Positions 34,841-46,487 are shown, counted from the first letter of the stretch. The stretch is 64,000 bases of DNA from Annulohypoxylon bovei var. microspora (GCA_022836615.1 MU405301.1:1-64000), one strand, 5' to 3'. Numbers and translations: made by a program. Notes: a model not told the origin generated them from the sequence alone.

Positions 34841-37800
34841 CGCTGACCAACTGGCTAACTGCTTACTCCGCGTGAGACAGAACGCCGCATCGCATGATTG
34901 CTGGAAGTTTTAGATTGTGATTATGCAGCCGTTGCTAAGCCTAGACGTTTGGGCGCGGTGCTACGAACTGCTTCAGGGAGCCGTCGCTGAGAGTGCCGGC
35001 TTGGAAAACCTTTCGACGGCTGACCTTTATCGCACGTGGCTTACTGGCAATGATCTGTCGATAGTGACGGGTTGTCGGAGCTAAAGTTGGATATGCGTGG
35101 TCGTGGATTCTTGAACATGACACAGAAACGTGTCTATGGTCTTGGATTGCGACTCCTGGGCTTAATCAGGGGAGACCTGGCCACGAACTCGGCTGAAGCT
35201 GAAGTGCAGACTGGCGTTGCCTTTGTTACTGGTACTTGCGACGACGTGTTGATGGTGAGTCTGATGGCGTTTTGTACTGGTACTTCTTACCTGTCGCGAA
35301 GCCTGTCTCTCCGATTGACCCCTTCTCCTCACGGTTAGTAGGGTAAGTTCTATCTAACCAAGTTCGTCAGTCTTGTCTCTTCGATAGACATGGATCAATA
35401 TTCTCTAGATACCTACCTACCTAGCCACGACTCGGGGGTTCACACTCTGGATTTCCCTGGACCTCGTGTTAGTGTCTAAGGAAATAAACTACCTACCTAC
35501 TTATATATATAAATGTTGTTTAAATGCATTTAAAGATATATTGTTTTAGGTTTCTCGTCATGTGCATGTGTGTTCTCCCCTCGTATAGTGAGCCTATTAA
35601 AGTGCAAATAGGGGTTAGCCTTTAGTCTTGCTGTAACTATCGAATATGAGGGAAATCTGAGCGTGTTATACCTAAGCATCTTGTCAATGTGGCTATTTAG
35701 ACTTGCTTGCTAGTATATACTAACGAACCATGCTATCGTTCCCATGCTCTAAAGTAAAACCAACAGTGACTGTAGTTCTATCTCCTTTAGACTTGCAGTG
35801 TATTAGGGGTAACGTTCCGTGTAGGTAGACATGGAATCTTGAAGGAGGTGAATTCCTAGAGGCCAACTAACATCTCTGAGTATTATATCAATACTAGGTC
35901 CCCAGAGATTACTCATCCGCCGTTTCTATCTCCTTGAATGGCAATTGTCTGCACGCTTCCTGAAACAGGGTATAATGCATTTACGATAATCGTCATCGTC
36001 TGTTGATATTATAGGAGAGCAGTATCTAATAGCACAGTCCTTGCTGGCCGATACGGCACTATAGGAGTCACTTAACTCTGTTCGGTGATGCCATGTACAT
36101 ATTGTACTGGATAGAGTGTAGATAACTGTCATTTATTAGGATAGTATGGTCTGGGGAGCTGGAAGTTGGTGGCTTCTTATACCCATGGTGTTTTCTGACT
36201 GGAAGATAGATGTCTCTGTTCCAAGTAGTCTCTTCACTAGAAGATATACTCATCTGGCATTCCGTGTGTAGTGTGATCATCCGGGATACTAGAAAGGCGT
36301 ACGTATCAATGGGTCATATATCTACTCGAGTTCTGCATTTCCTCAAGACGCTGTGCAGAAGTGTAGTCTAGGCAGGTAGTGAATATGTCAAGTTAAGCTT
36401 TAAGTAGACGATGATTGCTATGTATATGATCTTCAGGGCTGTCATAACTAGAGCCCGCTATATGTATCGTATTACTAGTCTAACACTCACCGCTTCTCGA
36501 TCGCGGAGTTTCTCCCCTTTTCCACGTACCCACCGTAACGCCGCCGCGGAAGGGTCTGGTACATGCCAATATACTTACATGCACATCACCGAGGTGGAGA
36601 GAACGATTCACTTTAATACGTAAACCAAAACCTGTGATCGAGGACTAGACAGGAGTCCGGCTATCGACCCGTACGCGCATGCGGCGCAGGAGACACATCG
36701 ATGCCCCTCGATAATGCTCCGACTTAGGAACCCGAACATCATACTCTCCCTGTCACAGTGGAAGTGATCTGCGTAAGATTCACGACCTTCAACTCCAGAC
36801 GGACGGGCTCGTATCGACCTGTCCCCAGTGATCCTCCACATGTCATGTACGATAGGCGAGTCCTCCTTAGCTTACTAACCCACAGCAACGAAATGCCTCT
36901 CCTACCAACTTAAACACTCCTAACTCTACCCACTACGCCCCGTATTTCCCATCCTTCTAGCCTGCGAACTACACCACTTACCCACCTCGCCTCTTCTCGC
37001 CTCTTCCCGTGTGGCCCAGCATGCAATTCCGAAAAGCCCAGACCGCCACATCATTCTCCCCACATGCTCGTTACTCCGTACCAAGACGACGCCAAGTGTG
37101 TACCTACATGTAAATTGCGCCAAGGACCCACCGCGGGAAAGAAGCTTTCTAGGCGCGGCGGCTCTGGTCTTGGACCGGCGCGGGGCCGACGACATTTGAA
37201 GCATTCCGGGACGGGGCTCCGGACGTTCTGTACGCGAGGCGCGTTGCGGGCGCGTTGAGTGCATGTGCGTGGTAGATGTGGTGGGCGATTGCACATACCT
37301 ACCTAGGGATGTAGCACCCCTCGTTAGTAGGGCGAGTAGGAAGGTAAATCCGTACCTAGACTCTAGATCTATGTATCATTAATACTTTACAATTGAGCAG
37401 AGTCCTAGCTACACATAGGGAGGCATAGGTTGTAGATGCAGTGTTGCTGGTGAGGAAGTTTCTGGAATGATACCTAGGTATCGAGTGGACATGGCGGCCC
37501 TCTATTCTCGTAAGTATGATCAAGAATAGAAAGATCGGGCCTAATATTTCCTTGACTGCTAGCCCCTAGAAGTGCAACGGGTTGTCGAGTAGTGAGACCG
37601 ATCAAGGGATGAGACTGAGGTCGTGGGCAAGCTCGTTGTCCCATATGCTTCGCGATTTCATCTGAGCGCGTCGTCCTTGATTCCGTCGGATACAATTCTT
37701 CCATACACCCTGGTTTCAAGTCTACGGGCCTACCGATAAGCTAGGAACCTATTGCCGATAATGATATTCTTGGCAGAAATGATTAACTTCTACCTCTGCG

Positions 37801-37907
37801 CTTCGAAGGAATCTGAGTTACGAGCTCAGAGGAACTTATTCGTAATCTCCAAGTAATTTTCTTGCTTCTGACAAAAGACGTTAGAAGATTACCCCCTAAT
37901 TAGGAAC

Positions 37908-38138
37908 ATGTCGATCCGATTCACCGAAGCCCCCGATTCACTGGGGCTTATTACCGCCTTCGGACTATTTGGCCTCGACCGCCCACAAAATATTCATGTT
38001 TCGTTCCAGAGCTGGGTAGTAGAAGGTAGCCTGCAACTTCAATATCTCAACTGCCATGACACCGACGATGCCGCGATAACCACTATTGGCCTTGATAGGT
38101 CGCCTCGTTGGTTCCGGGTCCAACTGGTCGCTCGCTGA
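37908..38138 (+). CDS. Hypothetical small protein (76 aa), unassigned
   Basis: ATG-initiated ORF encoding MSIRFTEAPDSLGLITAFGL and ending in RSPRWFRVQLVAR. The composition is plausible for a small soluble protein, but no family motif, targeting signal or flanking exon was found. It may be a remnant. Confidence 0.27.
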   Translation: MSIRFTEAPDSLGLITAFGLFGLDRPQNIHVSFQSWVVEGSLQLQYLNCHDTDDAAITTIGLDRSPRWFRVQLVAR

Positions 38139-39389
38139 TTGATGCCGCCTAGTTATTGATATAGAGTAGAGATCAATGAAGATCCAATGACCGGCTATGT
38201 AGCAGTAATTGAAACCTACCTCTTCGGTTGAATAAGTTCATACAGGTGACTTATACCCAAATTCTTGGCAATTTAGCCTGACTTGCAACATTCCTAACTA
38301 GGCCTTCCGCGTCGTCGGTCTAGACTGTCCAGATTGTTTGTATGGGGAGCCGGCATCGAGCCGAAAATAAGTCGGAGCGGACACGGCTATGTGTGGACCA
38401 TGTGGGCCCCGGCGCTATAACTTGACCCGAGCCACTAATTGGTCCAGACTCGTGATGGAATTGGAAAATTGCGGGTGACTGGAGCCTTACCTAATAATGA
38501 ATTTTTCTGTTTCTTTCTTCTCTCAATTTTCTCTCTCTCTCTTTTTCTAACACCCTAACCCACGTTACTTCGTAGGAGGAATCCACTTGCACATGTTCGC
38601 CAACTAGCCTGTCTCAAAACTTCGATACCCGTGCTCCAGTTTGAAGAAATTGCAGTAAATTCCCAATTGGATGCGAAGGGGGGCGAAACAAGCTTTCTTA
38701 AACCGGGGAAAATTCTCGGTCGTGGCGTGACTTGTCCGATCTGTCAGACCACTTTAGCAGCCTAAAGACCCCTAAAAATGGTATCTTGTTTCTTTCTTCT
38801 TTGCCCATTGGTGCCAGAGCTTCCAAATCCAGCCACGAGGTCCTTCGTCAGGGACAGTGTCGTAATAATTAATCAGTCACACTCTGACAATCGGACCTTA
38901 TCAGCCGAAGTCGGGTCCCTGCCACAGGCCTCCCTCGTAGGTAGAATTTGACCGAGGTGAAAGAAATTTTCGGGAAAAACCTCCACGAAGAATGATGAAA
39001 TCCTAACAGGGGTACTCGCGACTGCGGTCCGTTGACTTAAACTGCCACGATTTTTCTTCGTGTTGGTTTCCTTCTCGGTTTTCGGTGGATCGTAAACATT
39101 ATTTTCCTTCTTCTCGTTATCTGCCGTCTCCTTTGTCGCTAGACTTTTCTTCTCTGCATCTTCAAGACAATTATCCGTTTCGAAATATTAGACAAGAATA
39201 TTCGTCGAATAGATATATCCCAAGCGCCCCTCGGCGCACTACGCTCTTTGTTGCGACCTCCTCGCCTCTAGACTCCATTGTATGTCGAGTGCTGACCTCC
39301 ATTCTTACTTATATTCTGACATTCTCCCACGCAGACACAGCCTGCCGGAAGAAACAATAGAAAGAGTTCACACTCTCACCGACGCCAAA

Positions 39390-39641
39390 ATGATTATTAC
39401 TCGTCTCATTTCCCTGACGAACTTCGCCGTCGCCTCTTCCGCACTTGGCTTCCAAGTCTTCGTCCTGTACCCATGGCACATCCAGCTAGACCAATCGTTC
39501 GAGGAACTTAAGAAGGAGCATCTCAGGGTTCTGGATGCGGTGAGGGAGGTCGCGAAGGAGGTGGATCCGAACTCGAGGCAAGGCATGGCCGACTCAATAT
39601 TGGGACGTCTGGGGATTAGCGCTTTCAGCGTAAGAAGGTGA
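39390..39641 (+). CDS. Small membrane-anchored protein (83 aa), or first exon of the phosphate carrier
   Basis: The ATG lies in good context (gccaaaATG). The product MIITRLISLTNFAVASSALG... has one hydrophobic segment (about residues 8-27, ending FQVFVLYPW) followed by an amphipathic/coiled helix (LDQSFEELKKEHLRVLDAVR). As a separate gene it ends at TGA 39639-39641 and would be a small single-pass, possibly mitochondrial, membrane protein. Alternatively a gtgatt donor at 39638, phase 2, joins it to the acceptor at 39720 and continues in frame into the phosphate carrier, giving one 429-residue product. I do not recognise a named family for the segment, and the sequence alone cannot decide between the two readings. 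Confidence 0.6.
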   Translation: MIITRLISLTNFAVASSALGFQVFVLYPWHIQLDQSFEELKKEHLRVLDAVREVAKEVDPNSRQGMADSILGRLGISAFSVRR

Positions 39642-39720
39642 TTTCAACTTTAGCACGCATGCAGTAACCATTGATTTATCTTACCAAATGAGGTTGACGC
39701 TTATGCCAACAATACTACAG

Positions 39721-41002
39721 TCTGTTCTCGCATAAACCAGCGCCCCCAGCCATCTCAAGTGTGTTCGACAGCAATAATCCTGTAAAATATGTCGCAAACA
39801 GCGTCGCCAGGCCGGATATGAACGTGTCGGAAGTTGCGCGATACGCCTTCTCGGGAGCCATCTGCTGTTCTTTTACTCATGCCCTATTAACTCCAGTTGA
39901 CGTGTAAGCCAAGCCATCATGATTCCGTAGCTTTACTCGGCAGTGATTACCGGGAGAAGTATCTCCTGTCCACGTGGCACTGGAGAAGCTAATGCGTGCG
40001 TTCTCAGCGTCAAGACCCGTGTCCAACTCGAGCCGGCCGTATACAACCGAGGTCTAGCAGGTGGTATGCGCCAGATAATCGCAAATGATAGTGCCGCGGC
40101 GCTCCTGACTGGATTCGGACCAACCGTGACGGGATACTTCCTGCAGGGAGCGTTCAAATTTGGCGGCTACGAATTCTTCAAAAGACGGACGAACGACTGG
40201 CTGGGACCAGAGAAAGCGGCCGCAAATCGTACCGCTGTATATCTCGCTTCGTCAGCCGCGGCCGAATTCCTTGGGGACATCCTGCTTTGCCCATTCGAAG
40301 CTGCCCGTATTAGGCTGGTATCGCAACCTTCGTTTGCTCCCAACATGCTCTCCGCGATGGGCAGAATGACGAGGTATGAGGGGATGGCCGGGCTTTACTC
40401 TGGGTTTACACCAATAGTACTGAAACAGTAAGTACCTAACTTAAGACCCTTTTCCGAGTCTTTCCGTCCTCCCGCGGGTGATTAACATCGATCCAGAGTT
40501 CCGTACACAATGGCAACATTTGTGGTGTATGAGAAAGCCCTCGAAGTAGCACACTCCTGGATCAACAAGGAGACAGCATCAAATATGGCGCTTTCAGGAG
40601 TAAATCTCGGCTGTGGACTCATCGCCGGTATGGCAGCTGCAATTGTTTCGCAACCCGCAGATACAGTGTTGAGTAAAATCAACAAAGAAAAGGGACGCCC
40701 GGGTGAAGGAACAGCTCGACGGATCTTCAACATAATCGGCCAGCTTGGTCTGCGGGGAAGCTACGCCGGTATTGGTCCACGATTGGTCATGGTCGGAGGC
40801 ATGACTGCGGTCCAGTTCGGAATATATGGCCACATACAGAGAGTATGGTTTTTCCGATTTCTCCATATTGTCCCTTGTTGAATCCAGTAATGACTGACCA
40901 TTATCATAGGCTCTTGGCGCAACTAGCAGCGTCGCCGAAATTAAAAAGGAAGTTCTTAAGGTTGTAGAGGTCGGGAACCTTCTACAAACCGCGGAAATGT
41001 GA
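39721..41002 (+). CDS. MIR1: Mitochondrial phosphate carrier, Mir1/PiC family, divergent copy (4 exons shown)
   Basis: Exons 39721-39903, 40008-40427, 40497-40842 and 40910-41002 encode about 347 residues. The three solute-carrier signatures are present: PVDVVKTRV (split by an intron), PFEAARIRL and PADTVLSKI. The order LLTGFGPTVTGYFLQGAFKFGGYEFF, AEFLGDILLCPFEA and KQVPYTMATFVVYEK is specific to phosphate carriers, which import phosphate with protons (or in exchange for hydroxide) across the mitochondrial inner membrane. The first exon shown starts with LFSHKPAPPAISSVFDS, the usual N-terminal block in related fungi, but the expected short first exon with its own ATG was not found. The coding start is therefore uncertain: either the upstream 39390 ORF or an internal ATG at about 39820. 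The C-terminal tail (VLKVVEVGNLLQTAEM) is longer than usual. Confidence 0.9.
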
Positions 41003-41744
41003 TAATCTAATTCATTAATAAGCTCAAGGGCTAATTCTTCATACCCATTATATGTTTCATTTGTACGAAGTTGGGGAGCTAGAATATGCTAGTACTCTTC
41101 GTATATTGCACTGGTGCAATAGTGAGCGGAGATATTGATTCAGGGTCCCGAGAAGACATTGGATGTGGGAGATGTGGGACGATTGGACATGAATCTGGTA
41201 GAAACGATATTTGTTTTGTATAGATAGATATTATAGAGATATAGAGAAGGACTAGATAAAGGATATACCGTTTAGCATAGAATTAAAAAAAAAACATCAA
41301 GATTGAAGATATCCGACCTTCTTTGTCATCTAATCGTCGTTCGCCTCCTAGCAACACCAGAGGGGTAAAACTGAAGTATAAGGTACGGAGTTAAAAATTA
41401 GGAATTGAAGAAAATGAGGAGAATCTTGAAGCTGTTCCAAGATTTGATGAAAAGTTGCTAATAGCTTTGGAACCTTGAAGCTGGAATGATTAGCTAAGGT
41501 AGCACCTACCTAGGTAACCATACTAGCACTTTAGGTACCTAATAGCGAAGTTTACATTGGATCGCTTGCACTTGCCACCCCGCCCCCGCCATCGGTCAAT
41601 GAGTAACCGGCAAGTCCAGATATCCATTTCCTTTTGTAAACTTTTCATAGCAATTAACTACATCTTCTTTCTTCAATTCCTAACCCTTGGGTTTAATCCG
41701 ACTTTTTTCTATTAAATTTCTAGTGTGTTTTTAATGGTAACAAT
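41003..41744. other. Intergenic region upstream of the TCF25/Rqc1 gene
   Basis: 742 bp between two rightward genes. It contains TACCTAGGTA and TAGGTACCTA motifs at about 41505-41545 and a pyrimidine-rich stretch just before the next start. No coding segment. Confidence 0.5.
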
Positions 41745-44036
41745 ATGTCGAGTAGGCAACTCAGAAAACTCCAGAAGCAGAAAGAGCTGCAGGAGCTTGA
41801 GGCGCAGAACACTGCCCAGGACGATGAATCAAGTGAAGATAATCGACCTGCGCAAAAAACGAAAGCAAGCGTATTCTCGGGATTTGCAGCTCTAGAGGAC
41901 CACGATGAAGAGGACGATGATGTTGATATTGACGAAAAAGAAGACGACTTGACGAAGACACCAGTAATTGCTGTCGCCGAACCCGACAGGACCAACACCA
42001 ATACGCCTAAGAGCGCGTCGAAGAAGAACAAGAAGAAAAAGAAGAAGGCTAAGAAGCAGGATGCCACCCCGTCCAAACTCGAGATTATTTCACAGAACGG
42101 ACCCGATGAGATTGACCAAGCTTTGAAGGAACTTGACCTCTCCAAGAAACCTGGACAAGAGATCCCAGATGACAGTTCCTTTACGAAACCCTACGAGCGA
42201 ATATGCGAGCTTCTGAGTATTAATACATACCATCTCAGGGTAATTAATGAGATGCGCAACCTTTTCGGCCGAGAAGCTATCGCTGCTGCACAGAATGAGG
42301 AGGACCAAGATCAGGCGCGCTCCAGAAGACAGCGCCACGCACTACCACAACAAGTAGATCTAGAGACCTTTCTCAAAGGGACGCCGGGCAAGCCTTTACC
42401 GGAAGTCACATTACGGCGAAATCCCTTCTTGGCTGGGAAGGAGACTTGGCCCCGCGCTTCTACAGAAGGTCTGACGATGGAACAGCTCAAGGAGGAGGAG
42501 GGAAGTTTAGTTTGCATGCCTGGCACCGTCGAGTTTCGATTCGCGCATGATGAGAAATACAATAAGCTGGAAAGAAGATTCTTTGAGCTTGTTCAGATGT
42601 ACGATCCCATGCAGATAGTACACTTTCTGCATTTTCACTCGTACCATATTTCCAGCCTTATCCAGGTCAGCAGAGTCGCGAAGCAGGATCAGAACTCTGC
42701 CCTCTCTGCCGATTTATGTGAACGAGCCCTCTTCACCTTTGGCCGTGTCTCACTATCGGCTTTCCGACAGAGGATAGAGCAGGGCAAAGCAAGACTTTCG
42801 TTTAAGAGACCCGAGAACCGACAGTTTTGGCTAGCTGGCTTTCACTACCTTAAGAATCTGATCATGAAGGGGACATTTAGGACCGCACTCGAATGGGCCA
42901 AGCTACTTCTTGGTATAGAACATGATGACCCTTATGGAATCATCCACTACATCCACCCGCTCGCTATTCGAGCGCATGAGTCAAAATGGTTCATTGACTT
43001 CTGTGATTCGGAGCTATTGGAGATAGATGCGAAGGCTCAGGACACTCCTGATTACATCAGACAGACTCTTATCTTGGCCAAGCTTCAGCAGGACGATATG
43101 GTTGGCGCGAAGGCATTATTACTTGAGGGCATGGAACGATTGCCTTGGCTCTATGGCAATCTTTTCAAGTCACTTAATCTAGCCGTTCCTACGTCTGTCT
43201 GGGGTATACAGCCACGAAACCGGGACGAGGAACTCCACACGAACGTCTACATTCACCAGACGAAAGACTTATGGGATAATAAGCAAGCAACAACCCTTTT
43301 GCAGGAGGCAGCAAAGGAAGCGAAGAAGGCAGATCCTAAGAAGTGCCCGTTTCCGCCTACTGTCAAGGACAACTTTGCGCGATTCGTATACTTGTTAGAG
43401 GTTCCCTCGTTGATAGGTCTTATACCGCGCGATCTACTGAACACGTCGACCAACTGGGAATTCGACCCGCTCCCGCCTGCTCTTAGCCAGAACGTATTCT
43501 CGTATGAGTCGCAGAAGCAACCTTGGACTCCCGCATCGTTTCAGGATCGAATCGGGGGTGGGCTTCACGGAAATCACCGTGATATCGGCCAATTATTAGC
43601 TCAGGCGAGGTTGGCCGGTGCGCCGGTAGGTGTTCAGCAGGATCTCGAGGACGCTCTTCAGGAAGCGCTCTTAGAAGCAGGTATCATGGACGATGACGAG
43701 GACGATGACGAGGACGATGACGAGGTCGAGTATGTACAGATGGGTGAGAATGATGAAGGGGATGGACCACAGATTCCAGACCCGGGTCATGGCTTGGGAG
43801 GTATCTTTCAAGCTTTCATGGATCTATTTGACCCTCGTGGCTTCGCTGGCGATGTGGACCTTACCGAATCAGACCTAGAGGGTATGCCCGGGGGATGGCG
43901 TGACCTAGACTCAGAGGAGTCGGACGACGAGATGCCACCCTTAATAAGTGCGAACGATGATGATGGTGATGAGCCTGAACGTGGCGGAAGCCACGATGAC
44001 AGCAATTCAAACGATGAAATGCCAGATTTGATATGA
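41745..44036 (+). CDS. RQC1: TCF25/Rqc1 homologue, ribosome quality control complex subunit 1 (763 aa, single exon)
   Basis: Intronless 763-codon ORF. The N-terminus has a coiled basic/Gln-rich start (RQLRKLQKQKELQELEAQ), acidic stretches and a Lys-rich run (KKNKKKKKKAKK). The TCF25 domain spans roughly residues 240-560, with EFRFAHDEKYNKLERRFFEL, MQIVHFLHFHSYHISSLIQV and NRQFWLAGFHYLKNLIMKG as family blocks. The C-terminus is highly acidic and includes three tandem DDDEDDDE-type units encoded by a 12-bp DNA repeat. Yeast Rqc1 works with Rqc2 and Ltn1 on stalled 60S subunits and influences K48-linked ubiquitin chains on the trapped peptide; the function here is inferred from the family. Confidence 0.92.
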   Translation: MSSRQLRKLQKQKELQELEAQNTAQDDESSEDNRPAQKTKASVFSGFAALEDHDEEDDDVDIDEKEDDLTKTPVIAVAEPDRTNTNTPKSASKKNKKKKKKAKKQDATPSKLEIISQNGPDEIDQALKELDLSKKPGQEIPDDSSFTKPYERICELLSINTYHLRVINEMRNLFGREAIAAAQNEEDQDQARSRRQRHALPQQVDLETFLKGTPGKPLPEVTLRRNPFLAGKETWPRASTEGLTMEQLKEEEGSLVCMPGTVEFRFAHDEKYNKLERRFFELVQMYDPMQIVHFLHFHSYHISSLIQVSRVAKQDQNSALSADLCERALFTFGRVSLSAFRQRIEQGKARLSFKRPENRQFWLAGFHYLKNLIMKGTFRTALEWAKLLLGIEHDDPYGIIHYIHPLAIRAHESKWFIDFCDSELLEIDAKAQDTPDYIRQTLILAKLQQDDMVGAKALLLEGMERLPWLYGNLFKSLNLAVPTSVWGIQPRNRDEELHTNVYIHQTKDLWDNKQATTLLQEAAKEAKKADPKKCPFPPTVKDNFARFVYLLEVPSLIGLIPRDLLNTSTNWEFDPLPPALSQNVFSYESQKQPWTPASFQDRIGGGLHGNHRDIGQLLAQARLAGAPVGVQQDLEDALQEALLEAGIMDDDEDDDEDDDEVEYVQMGENDEGDGPQIPDPGHGLGGIFQAFMDLFDPRGFAGDVDLTESDLEGMPGGWRDLDSEESDDEMPPLISANDDDGDEPERGGSHDDSNSNDEMPDLI
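43686..43724 (+). repeat. 12-bp tandem repeat within the TCF25/Rqc1 coding sequence
   Basis: GACGATGACGAG is repeated three times (one junction uses the same register), encoding an Asp/Glu run. Being a multiple of three, copy-number change would alter only the length of the acidic tail. Confidence 0.75.
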
Positions 44037-45307
44037 ATCTGGCACTCCTCTCACTCCAGAGGCATGTTTAAAGGATGGCCTCTTCATCCATGGATAGATC
44101 AGATAGCAGATTGACCTGCCGAAAAAGATGACCACTTAGTGGCATATAATATTGAGATCTGATATCTGAGTTTTGTGCATAAGCGCCTGAGCTGAACGAT
44201 AAGGTAAAGCTAACGGGCCATCCAATACGGCGGTTCCTGCAGCAAAGGCATGCGAGGACGGGGAATACGTAGATCATGAGGCAATCATTGCACGGGACGA
44301 GTTTCTAACCTGGAGCTGGAGTTGTAATCCTTGCATTCTACGTGTACATAATAAGGTCGATATCAGGCTAGACAATTCTCAAACTTTGTATCGCTACTTT
44401 TGATAACAACATGCGGTGAGGCGTAATAAATCCGTAGCTACCTATCTGTCTTGTCTAAGATTCGGAGTTCTAATTTAGTGATGAGCAAGTTTTCGCAACC
44501 CATACGTGCGGCAGTCAAGGCGAGTTTCACATCTGGATGAAAAGAAAAGGGGGTGGGATGGGAAACTTGATCAGGTTTCATATTAGGGCAGCTTTGAAGC
44601 AGTCGTTCTTTGCTAGCAGTAGCACGCGAGGTTTATTGTCATATTCGTCAGATGTATTGTCACAGTCTTTATACTGTTGATCATTCTATTTTTATAAGGG
44701 ATATATCACTATATGGTACCGTGTTAAATAGGATGAGACAATGCGCCGCACTGTGCTATACTTCTTTGAGGTCTTTGTGCGTATTTTATGTGGTGGTGTG
44801 GTAGAATCCACCGTTACGGGAACCCGGAAGGCGGGGTGATAGGTGATAAGTCGTTATTAATCCCTCTTCCAGCTTCTGTGACGCACCTAATAGGCCGGTC
44901 TCTAAGCTAGCAGCTGTGTACAATGCTGTACAATTCCGTACACTTCTGTAGGTAGGTACCCGTCGAAATAAGGAACACATGGGAATTCAATGCTTCCAAA
45001 TCACGACTTGCTAGCCTATTATTAATACAAACTTCGAGCGACTCCGTGCGACCATACCAAATAATATTTCTACTATATAATAGATGAGCTGTCCTCTTTT
45101 CTATCCTGACACACTTTTTAGATTTTGTTTGTAACTTACCAGACTTCTTCAACCAATATCAAACGTTCTGCATATCTAAACTTCAGTTACCCCGCCGAAT
45201 TCCAGATCCGCGATTCGCATATAATCAGCCACTGCCACCCCTCATTTCTCCCCTGTCCCTTCGCAAAGCAAAGCAAAGCACAGCAACCCAACCGAAATAC
45301 TTTCGCG
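44037..45307. other. Intergenic region, ATX1 promoter
   Basis: 1.27 kb between two rightward genes. TGTAC-rich repeats occur at about 44915-44950 with an adjacent TAGGTAGGTACC motif. A CAAAG tandem (about 45261-45280) lies in the ATX1 leader. I see no gene. Confidence 0.5.
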
Positions 45308-45660
45308 ATGGCCGACCAGGAGCACACTTACAAGTTCAATGTCAGCATGAGCTGCAGCGGCTGCTCGGGCGCCGTCAACCGTGTGCTCGGCAAGCTAGAG
45401 GGTTAGTTCTTCCTCCCATTGCGCGTACATACCGACACCTCGCTATTTCGGGTCGGTGAATCGATCGTTTGCTAACTGTAATGCCGCGAACAGGTGTCGA
45501 GAACTTCGAAGTCTCCCTCGAGAAGCAGGAGGCCCTCGTCGTTGCCAAGCCGGGCCTCGACTACGAGACGGTGCTTAAGACGATCAAGAAGACCGGCAAG
45601 AAGGTCAACTCGGGCTTCGTCGACGGCGAGTCCCGAAGTATCGAGATCGCCGCCGAATAG
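45308..45660 (+). CDS. ATX1: Copper metallochaperone Atx1 (86 aa, 2 exons)
   Basis: Exons 45308-45401 and 45494-45660 (92-nt intron, phase 1) encode an 86-residue heavy-metal-associated domain protein. The copper-binding loop is MSCSGCSGAV (C16 and C19), as in Atx1/ATOX1, and the C-terminal KKTGKKV helix end carries the conserved lysines facing the metal site. The length matches the family. Atx1 delivers Cu(I) in the cytosol to the Golgi P-type ATPase Ccc2, which loads secreted copper enzymes. It lies about 2 kb from the copper-dependent LPMO gene, on the same strand but with a tRNA gene between, so the two are not co-transcribed. Confidence 0.95.
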
Positions 45661-46404
45661 AGGGGTATCGATCGGAAGCCATGCGCAACGTTTTGACATA
45701 CTGTAAGGCTTGAAGGATATCCTGTTGGGACGATAGTTGGCCTCCTCTATTTACGTGTAACGCCTTTTTCTTTCTCTTTAACCCCGTTTATGATGAGCGA
45801 TCATAAACTACTACCCGGACTTGGGAATGCGATGCCCGGTCTTGGGCCTGATAGCCGGGCATCCATGAATTGATTTTACATATCTGCTTGCGCCAACAAT
45901 AAAGATCGCCTTGAATGCGATTTGACGAATTCTAAATCACGCTGTCTCTTACGCTGCCTAGTTTTTACGAGTGCTGTAAACGTGTTCATAAACCATTAGA
46001 GTTACGGATTGTATTAATTACCTAGGCACATACTTTGCTACTGTCCTATGTATGCTGTCCATTTCTCGTGCAAACTTCCACTTCCGCATGATGGACGATG
46101 AGCCTCCGTTCGCCGGACCAAGTAAACCGAGCTTTTCCTACCACACTGACAAACTTACCACTCCGAGTCCTGAGGTCTTGACCAAGCTCCCCAATGATAT
46201 AGCGGCTGTACGCCCTGAACCGTACTAAATAGCCGCTAATTTCCAGCGGAGGGAACAACTATGCATCCTACGGCTTAGTGTCGGCGGTAACCCGCGCTTT
46301 CCCGTTTCGTTACAGAAGGTTCGGTCCTTTTCTATATGTACTCTATTTCGCGGCCGATTGTCAGCAAGTCACTAGCAGAAATCAGCATCCTCAGGATGTT
46401 TCAA
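45661..46404. other. Intergenic region between ATX1 and the tRNA gene
   Basis: 744 bp with the ATX1 3' UTR. No coding segment is supported; the leftward ORF at 46258-46046 has no motif. Confidence 0.45.
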
Positions 46405-46487
46405 TCTCGATTGGTCTAGTGGTCAGGATACCTGCTTGTCATCGCACAAGTACGCAGGTGGCCGGGGTTCGATTCCCCGATCGAGAG
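46405..46487 (+). tRNA. tRNA-Asp (anticodon GTC) with an approximately 11-nt intron
   Basis: The acceptor stem TCTCGAT (46405-46411) pairs perfectly with ATCGAGA (46480-46486). The D-arm/A box GTCTAGTGGTCAGGAT follows. The anticodon stem CCTGC/GCAGG encloses TTGTCA, then extra bases up to a final C, consistent with a short intron after position 37. The T arm CGGGGTTCGATTCCCCG is perfect and contains the B box. The discriminator base is G, usual for tRNA-Asp. The anticodon read in the loop is GTC. Confidence 0.93.

Larger units (their letters stand above)
27477..39389. other. Gene-poor island, right part (about 11.9 kb)
   Basis: No recognisable intact gene over nearly 12 kb. Some stretches are pyrimidine-rich like fungal leaders (about 29040-29520, 31270-31700, 34190-34250, 38505-38550). 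Microsatellites and unassigned small ORFs are listed separately. TACCTA arrays occur at about 35405-35425 and 35490-35505. Long leaders, non-coding RNAs or decayed genes are all possible. Confidence 0.45.

Noticed and set aside
35405..35505. Regular TACCTACC-type direct repeats as a possible CRISPR-like array
   Set aside because: Units are only 4-8 bp, with no spacers of constant length; this is eukaryotic microsatellite DNA.
36926..37294. 122-codon leftward ORF rich in Arg, Thr and Ser
   Set aside because: Low-complexity composition from GC-rich DNA; the overlapping ORFs in other frames are equally long and none shows motifs.
41720..42145. 141-codon leftward ORF rich in Ser and Phe
   Set aside because: Antisense shadow of the Lys/Glu/Asp-rich start of the TCF25/Rqc1 gene; its composition is explained by the opposite strand.
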